Source of the DNA: Magnetospirillum sp.
GTDB taxonomy: Bacteria; Pseudomonadota; Alphaproteobacteria; Rhodospirillales; Magnetospirillaceae
DNA: 10,000 bases
Assembly (NCBI GenBank): GCA_020217035.1
Contig: JAIWOG010000144.1
Location: 1-10,000, forward strand
Direction of reading: 5' to 3'
Each line of letters starts with the position of its first letter. Position 1 is the stretch's first letter. This document shows positions 6,075-10,000 of the stretch, piece by piece. The notes under the pieces are model-generated. The model saw only the letters and a list, made by a program, of their open reading frames with translations, did no database searches and was not told the DNA's origin. A program made the translations under genes and the position numbers.

Positions 6075-6965
6075 ATGGCAAGCATTGGCTTCATCGGCCT
6101 GGGCAACATGGGCGGGCCCATGATGCGCAACCTTTTGAAGGCCGGACATTCGGTCCGCGCCTTCGACCTGTCGGAGGCGGCGAAGAAGGCCGCCCAGGAT
6201 GCCGGCGCCACAGTGGTGTCCGCCGCCGCCGACACCGCCGAGGGTGCCGACGTGGTGGTGTCCATGCTGCCGGCGGGCGAGCACGTGAAAGCGGTCTATC
6301 TGGGTGATGCCGGCGTGATGGCCAAGGCCCCCAAGGGCTGCCTGTTCATCGACAGCTCGACCATCGACGTGGCCAGCGCCCGCGAAGTGGCGGCCGCCGC
6401 CGAAGCCCGCGGCCAGATGATGGTCGACGCCCCGGTATCGGGTGGCGTCGGCGGCGCCGAGGCCGGAACCCTGACCTTCATGGTCGGCGGCTCGGAAGCG
6501 GCCTTCGCCAAGGCCCTGCCCATCCTGGAAGCCATGGGCAAGACTATCGTCCATGCCGGTGGCCCCGGCAACGGCCAGGCCGCCAAGATCTGCAACAACA
6601 TGCTGTTGGGCATCTCGATGATCGGCACCTGCGAGGCGTTCGCCCTGGCCGAGAAGCTGGGCCTGGACGCCCAGAAGCTGTTCGACATCTCGTCCAAGTC
6701 GTCGGGACAGAACTGGTCGATGACCAGCTATTGCCCGGTCCCCGGCCCGGTGCCCACCAGCCCGGCCAACCGCGACTATGCCCCCGGCTTCGCCGCCGCC
6801 ATGATGCTGAAGGATTTGAAGCTGGCGGTCGAAGCCGCAGGCAAGGCGGGCGCCAGCGTGCCGCTGGGCGCCGAGGCGGCGCAGCTTTACGCCATGTTCG
6901 CGGGAAGCGGCCATGCCGGCACCGATTTCTCGGGCATCATCAACATGCTGCGGGGGGCGAAATGA
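6075..6965 (+). CDS. mmsB: 3-hydroxyisobutyrate dehydrogenase
   Basis: A 296-residue NAD+-dependent dehydrogenase that oxidises 3-hydroxyisobutyrate to methylmalonate semialdehyde, the step after the HIB-CoA hydrolase encoded on the other strand. The N-terminal Rossmann motif GFIGLGNMG (5-13) has the three required glycines. The substrate motif DAPVSGGVGGAEAGTL begins at residue 118, and the catalytic lysine K171 lies in GNGQAAKICNNM. The all-helical C-terminal domain carries SGQNW and KDLKLAVEAA, both typical of MmsB. Length is normal for the family. ATG 6075 has GGAAGGAG eight bases upstream. Its stop overlaps the start of the livG-type gene in an ATGA, so transport and catabolism are translationally linked. 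No mmsA (methylmalonate semialdehyde dehydrogenase) is in the window. Related tartronate semialdehyde reductases are less likely given the neighbours. Confidence 0.94.
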   Translation: MASIGFIGLGNMGGPMMRNLLKAGHSVRAFDLSEAAKKAAQDAGATVVSAAADTAEGADVVVSMLPAGEHVKAVYLGDAGVMAKAPKGCLFIDSSTIDVASAREVAAAAEARGQMMVDAPVSGGVGGAEAGTLTFMVGGSEAAFAKALPILEAMGKTIVHAGGPGNGQAAKICNNMLLGISMIGTCEAFALAEKLGLDAQKLFDISSKSSGQNWSMTSYCPVPGPVPTSPANRDYAPGFAAAMMLKDLKLAVEAAGKAGASVPLGAEAAQLYAMFAGSGHAGTDFSGIINMLRGAK

Positions 6966-7768
6966 CCACCGCTTCCCCGCTTCTGGAAGTCCGCGACGTG
7001 TCGCTGGGCTTCGGCGGCGTGCGTGCGCTGACCGAGGTCAACTTCCACGTCAGCAAGGGCGAGTTGTTCTCGATCATCGGCCCCAACGGCGCCGGCAAGA
7101 CGTCCATGCTGAACTGCGTGTCGGGCCGCTACAAGCCCACCGCCGGCCGCGTCTTCTTCGAAGGCCGCGACGTCACCGGCATGACGCCCAACCAGCGCGC
7201 CACCATCGGTATCGGCCGCACCTTCCAGAACCTGGCGCTGTTCGGCCACATGAGCGTGCTCGACAACATCATGGTCGGCCGCCACCACCTGTTGAAGAAC
7301 AACTTCGCCACCGGCGGCCTTTATTGGGCCGGCGCCCAGAAGGAAGAACTGGAACACCGCCGCAAGGTGGAAGACATCATCGACTTCCTGGAAATCGCCC
7401 ACATCCGCAAGTCCACCGCCGGCACCCTGTCCTATGGCCTGCGCAAGCGGGTGGAACTGGCCCGCGCCATGGCGGTGGAACCCAAGATCATCCTTCTCGA
7501 CGAGCCCATGGCCGGCATGAACCTGGAAGAGAAGGAAGACATGGCCCGCTACATCGTCGACCTGAACGAGGAATGGGGCATGACGGTGGTGATGATCGAA
7601 CACGACATGGGCGTGGTGATGGACATCTCGCACCGGGTCATCGTGCTGGAATTCGGCCGCAAGATCGCCGACGGACTGCCCGACGAGATCATGAGCAACG
7701 AACGCGTCAAAGTGGCCTATCTCGGCGTCGAGGAAGACGAAGAGCCGGCCGCCGGGGCCGTGGCCTGA
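6962..7768 (+). CDS. livG: Branched-chain-type ABC transporter ATP-binding protein (LivG-like)
   Basis: A 268-residue cytoplasmic ATPase of the HAAT (branched-chain amino acid) ABC importer family. Walker A GPNGAGKTS is at 40-48, the Q-loop glutamine is Q89 in GRTFQN, the signature LSYGLRKRVELARAM (156-170) is the LivG/LivF-style variant of LSGGQ, Walker B IILLDEP covers 176-182 with E181 catalytic, the D-loop is MAGMN and the switch histidine is H214 in MIEHD. The NQRATIGIGRTFQN and HHLLKNN segments and the insert before the signature fit LivG rather than LivF. The C-terminus ends in an acidic tail EEDEEPAAGAVA. ATG 6962 overlaps the mmsB stop by four bases (ATGA); no separate strong ribosome binding site is needed, although GGGGGGCG precedes it. 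A synthetase gene follows after 14 bases and then a livH, so this is one half of an importer. The cargo is not defined by sequence. Confidence 0.93.
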   Translation: MTTASPLLEVRDVSLGFGGVRALTEVNFHVSKGELFSIIGPNGAGKTSMLNCVSGRYKPTAGRVFFEGRDVTGMTPNQRATIGIGRTFQNLALFGHMSVLDNIMVGRHHLLKNNFATGGLYWAGAQKEELEHRRKVEDIIDFLEIAHIRKSTAGTLSYGLRKRVELARAMAVEPKIILLDEPMAGMNLEEKEDMARYIVDLNEEWGMTVVMIEHDMGVVMDISHRVIVLEFGRKIADGLPDEIMSNERVKVAYLGVEEDEEPAAGAVA

Positions 7769-7782
7769 ACAGGGGATTGACA

Positions 7783-9717
7783 ATGAGCCACGACTACAAC
7801 GACGTCGCCAAGTTCGACACCTTCCCCAAGCTTTTGCGGGAAAACGCGCGACGCTGGCCGACCGAAACCGCCATGCGGGAAAAGGAATTCGGCATATGGA
7901 ACCTGTTCACCTGGGCCGACGTGCACAACGAAGTGCGCCGCCTGGCCCTGGGCCTGATCGAGATGGGGGTCAAGCGCGGCGACGTGGTCGCCATCTTGGG
8001 CAAGAACCGTCCAGAATGGATCTGGAGCGAACTGGCGGCACATTCCGTCGGTGCCCTGTCCATGGGCGTCTACCAGGACAGCATGAATGCCGAAGTCGCC
8101 TACCTGCTGAACTACACCAGCGCCTCGGTGGTGATGGCGGAAGACGAAGAGCAGGTGGACAAGCTCCTCGAAATCGCCCCCGAGGTCCCCAGCCTGAAAC
8201 ACGTCGTCTATTTCGACCCGCGCGGCATGCGCAAGTACAAGGACGACAAGCTGGTCAGCGCCCAAGACCTGCGCCGCATGGGCGACGAGTTGGCGGCGCG
8301 TGAGCCCGGCCGTTACGACGCCGAGGTCGACGCCGGCCTGGGCGACGACATCTCGGTGCTGGTCACCACCTCGGGCACCACGTCCAACCCCAAGTTGGCC
8401 ATGCTGCAATCGGGGCCGTTCCTGCGTCACTGCACCGCTTACCTGCGGGCCGACGAGAAGTCGGCGGGCGACAATTACGTCTCGGTTCTGCCCTTACCGT
8501 GGATCATGGAACAGATCTACGCCGTCGGTCAGCCCTTGGTCTGCCGCAACGTGGTCAACTTCGTCGAGGAACCGGAAACCCAGATGCCCGACATGCGGGA
8601 AATCGGTCCGCATTTCGTGCTGCTGGCGCCGCGTACCTGGGAAGCCATCGCCGCCGAAGTGCGGTCCCGCATGATGGACTCGACGCCGTTCAAGCGCTGG
8701 ATGTTCGATTTGGGCATGAAGCTGGGCATGAAAGCCCTGGACGAAGGCCGCCGGTCCTGGCTGGCCGACCAGATCCTGTTCAAGGCGCTCAGGGACCGCA
8801 TCGGATTCAGCTATCTGAAGTCCGCCGCCACTGGTGGTGCTGCGCTGGGTCCGGACACCTTCCGCTTCTTCCTGGCCATGGGCGTGCCGCTTCGGCAGAT
8901 TTATGGCCAGACCGAACTGGCCGGCGCCTACACCGTGCACCGGGGCAACGACATCGACTTCGACAGCGTCGGCATTCCCTTCGACGACGCCGAATTCCGC
9001 ATCGACAACCCCGACCATAACGGCGTGGGCGAGATCGTGGCCCGCACCGACGGCATGTTCACCGGCTATTACAAGAACCCGGAAGCCTCCAAGGCCGACA
9101 TGCTGGAAGGCGGCTGGCTGAAGACCGGCGACGCCGGCTATGTGAAAAAGGAAAACGGCCATCTGGTGGTCATCGACCGCATCAAGGATCTGGCCACCAC
9201 CTCGGGCGGCGTGCGCTTCTCGCCCCAGTTCATCGAGAACAAGCTGAAGTTCTCGCCCTTCATCGCCGAAGCGGTGATCCTGGGCGCCGACAAGCCGTAT
9301 CTGTCGGCCATCGTCTGCATCCGCTATTCCATCGTCTCGAAATGGGCCGAGCAGAAGGGCATCGCGTTCACCAACTACACCAATTTGTCGGCCCAGGAAC
9401 AGGTCTATGCCCTGTTGAAGGCCGAGGTGGAAAAGGTCAACGCCACCCTGCCCGAACCCCAGCGCATCCGGAAGTTCCTGTTGCTCTATAAGGAACTGGA
9501 CGCCGACGACGGCGAGCTGACCCGCACCCGCAAAGTGCGCCGTGGCGTCATCAACGAAAAGTACGGCGACATCATCGATTCCATGTACGCCGACCGCGAG
9601 ATGGTGCCGGTGGACGCGGTCATCACCTTCCAGGACGGCTCGACCACAAGGGTCAAGACCGAACTCAAGGTGATCACCCTGCTGCCCGCCCCCACCGCCG
9701 CCATGGCCGCCGAATAG
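7783..9717 (+). CDS. AMP-forming acyl-CoA synthetase of the liv-operon type
   Basis: A 644-residue ANL-superfamily acyl-CoA synthetase resembling long-chain fatty acid CoA ligases (FadD15/ACSBG-like), expected to convert a carboxylic acid, ATP and CoA to acyl-CoA. Motifs in order: the P-loop at 195-207 reads TTSGTTSNPKLAM, YGQTE at 374-378, the TGD hinge region GGWLKTGDAGY at 443-453, DRIKDLATTSGG from 465, and a C-terminal RTRKVRRG. The P-loop is unusual: two canonical glycines of TSGTTGxPKG are S201 and L205, while K204 is kept. Length exceeds the 500-560 typical of simple ligases because of the helical insert around 280-350. No signal peptide or membrane segment is obvious. ATG 7783 follows AGGGG, and the gene lies 14 bases after livG and 11 before livH. 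Ligases embedded between liv genes are known in proteobacteria and are thought to trap imported carboxylates as CoA esters; that role is inference here. The true substrate (fatty, aromatic or branched acid) is unknown. Confidence 0.88.
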   Translation: MSHDYNDVAKFDTFPKLLRENARRWPTETAMREKEFGIWNLFTWADVHNEVRRLALGLIEMGVKRGDVVAILGKNRPEWIWSELAAHSVGALSMGVYQDSMNAEVAYLLNYTSASVVMAEDEEQVDKLLEIAPEVPSLKHVVYFDPRGMRKYKDDKLVSAQDLRRMGDELAAREPGRYDAEVDAGLGDDISVLVTTSGTTSNPKLAMLQSGPFLRHCTAYLRADEKSAGDNYVSVLPLPWIMEQIYAVGQPLVCRNVVNFVEEPETQMPDMREIGPHFVLLAPRTWEAIAAEVRSRMMDSTPFKRWMFDLGMKLGMKALDEGRRSWLADQILFKALRDRIGFSYLKSAATGGAALGPDTFRFFLAMGVPLRQIYGQTELAGAYTVHRGNDIDFDSVGIPFDDAEFRIDNPDHNGVGEIVARTDGMFTGYYKNPEASKADMLEGGWLKTGDAGYVKKENGHLVVIDRIKDLATTSGGVRFSPQFIENKLKFSPFIAEAVILGADKPYLSAIVCIRYSIVSKWAEQKGIAFTNYTNLSAQEQVYALLKAEVEKVNATLPEPQRIRKFLLLYKELDADDGELTRTRKVRRGVINEKYGDIIDSMYADREMVPVDAVITFQDGSTTRVKTELKVITLLPAPTAAMAAE

Positions 9718-9728
9718 GGAGACCCCTC

Positions 9729-10000
9729 ATGTCCGGCAATCTGCTTTTCCAATTGCTTCTGAACGGGCTCATCGTCGGCACGCTGTACGGTGTGGTGGCC
9801 ATGTGCTTCGTGCTGATCTACAAGTCGACCCAGGTGGTGAACTTCGCCCAGGGCGAGTTCCTGCTGATCGGCGCCTGGACCTGCTGGTGGCTGGTGGTCG
9901 ACGCCGGCCTGCCCTTCTGGTTCTCGTTCCCGCTGACCTTCCTGTTCATGATGGTGTTCGGCATCGCGCTGCAAATGGTGGTGCTGCGGCCATTGATTGG
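9729..10000 (+). CDS. livH: Branched-chain-type ABC transporter permease (LivH-like), N-terminus only
   Basis: The first 90 codons of an inner-membrane permease of the HAAT family; the remainder (about 200 residues) lies beyond the right edge. The translation starts MSGNLLFQLLLNGLIVGTLY and shows the family signature: a G-rich first transmembrane segment, then VLIYKSTQVVNFAQGEFLLIGAW, which corresponds to the conserved NFAHGEF motif of LivH. Two more hydrophobic stretches follow, WWLVVDAGLPFWFSFPLTF and FMMVFGIALQMVVL, before the conserved RPL. ATG 9729 is preceded by GGGAGA about seven bases upstream, overlapping the synthetase TAG (11-base gap), so it belongs to the same operon. A livM, a periplasmic binding protein and a livF are expected downstream but cannot be seen. 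Confidence 0.93.
   Translation, partial: MSGNLLFQLLLNGLIVGTLYGVVAMCFVLIYKSTQVVNFAQGEFLLIGAWTCWWLVVDAGLPFWFSFPLTFLFMMVFGIALQMVVLRPLI

Noticed and set aside
4659..6914. A 751-codon minus-strand open frame
   Set aside because: It spans the divergent promoter region and runs antisense through the acyl-CoA dehydrogenase and mmsB genes. Composition is typical of a GC-rich shadow frame and no domain is visible.
6913..7782. N-terminal 290 codons of a 934-codon plus-strand frame
   Set aside because: The frame only becomes a real protein at ATG 7783. The upstream part is an out-of-frame, arginine-rich reading of livG, so the long version is not a fusion protein.

Overview
The window reads as chromosomal DNA from a GC-rich proteobacterium. 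Gene content, the purine-rich GGGAGG-type ribosome binding sites and the GC-biased third codon positions suggest an alphaproteobacterium, perhaps Rhodospirillales (Magnetospirillum/Rhodospirillum-like). That taxonomic guess is an inference and was not tested. No rRNA, tRNA, CRISPR array, insertion sequence or phage gene is visible. Ten protein genes fill nearly all of the sequence; the outermost two run off the window edges.

Left half (1-4625, minus strand, read right to left): a GntR/FCD-family regulator, a MatB-like malonyl-CoA synthetase, a 3-hydroxyisobutyryl-CoA hydrolase, an HSD10-type short-chain 3-hydroxyacyl-CoA dehydrogenase and an enoyl-CoA hydratase (truncated by the left edge). 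The last four are spaced -1, 24 and 14 bases apart and look like one operon. The 126-base gap between regulator and synthetase holds a strong 11+11 base inverted repeat resembling the MatR operator, and a 10-base direct repeat.

Middle (4626-4898): a 273-base divergent promoter region. It has a plausible minus-strand promoter for the regulator and a plausible plus-strand promoter whose -10 box lies between the arms of an AAAAACG/CGTTTTT inverted repeat.

Right half (4899-10000, plus strand): an isobutyryl-CoA-dehydrogenase-like acyl-CoA dehydrogenase, 3-hydroxyisobutyrate dehydrogenase (mmsB), a LivG-type ABC ATPase, a large AMP-forming acyl-CoA synthetase with an unusual P-loop, and the start of a LivH-type permease. 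Spacings are 36, -4, 14 and 11 bases, again operon-like.

Together the two arms encode each step from isobutyryl-CoA to methylmalonate semialdehyde in valine catabolism: acyl-CoA dehydrogenase, enoyl-CoA hydratase, HIB-CoA hydrolase, HIB dehydrogenase. The SDR adds the 3-hydroxyacyl-CoA oxidation used in isoleucine and straight-chain degradation. Fused to this are a branched-chain-type ABC importer with an embedded acyl-CoA synthetase and a malonate-type CoA ligase with its apparent regulator. The enzymes belong to known families. The points most worth a second look are the regulatory repeats, the mixing of a malonate module with a valine module, and the atypical synthetase inside the transporter operon. 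I did not find evidence for a wholly new system.
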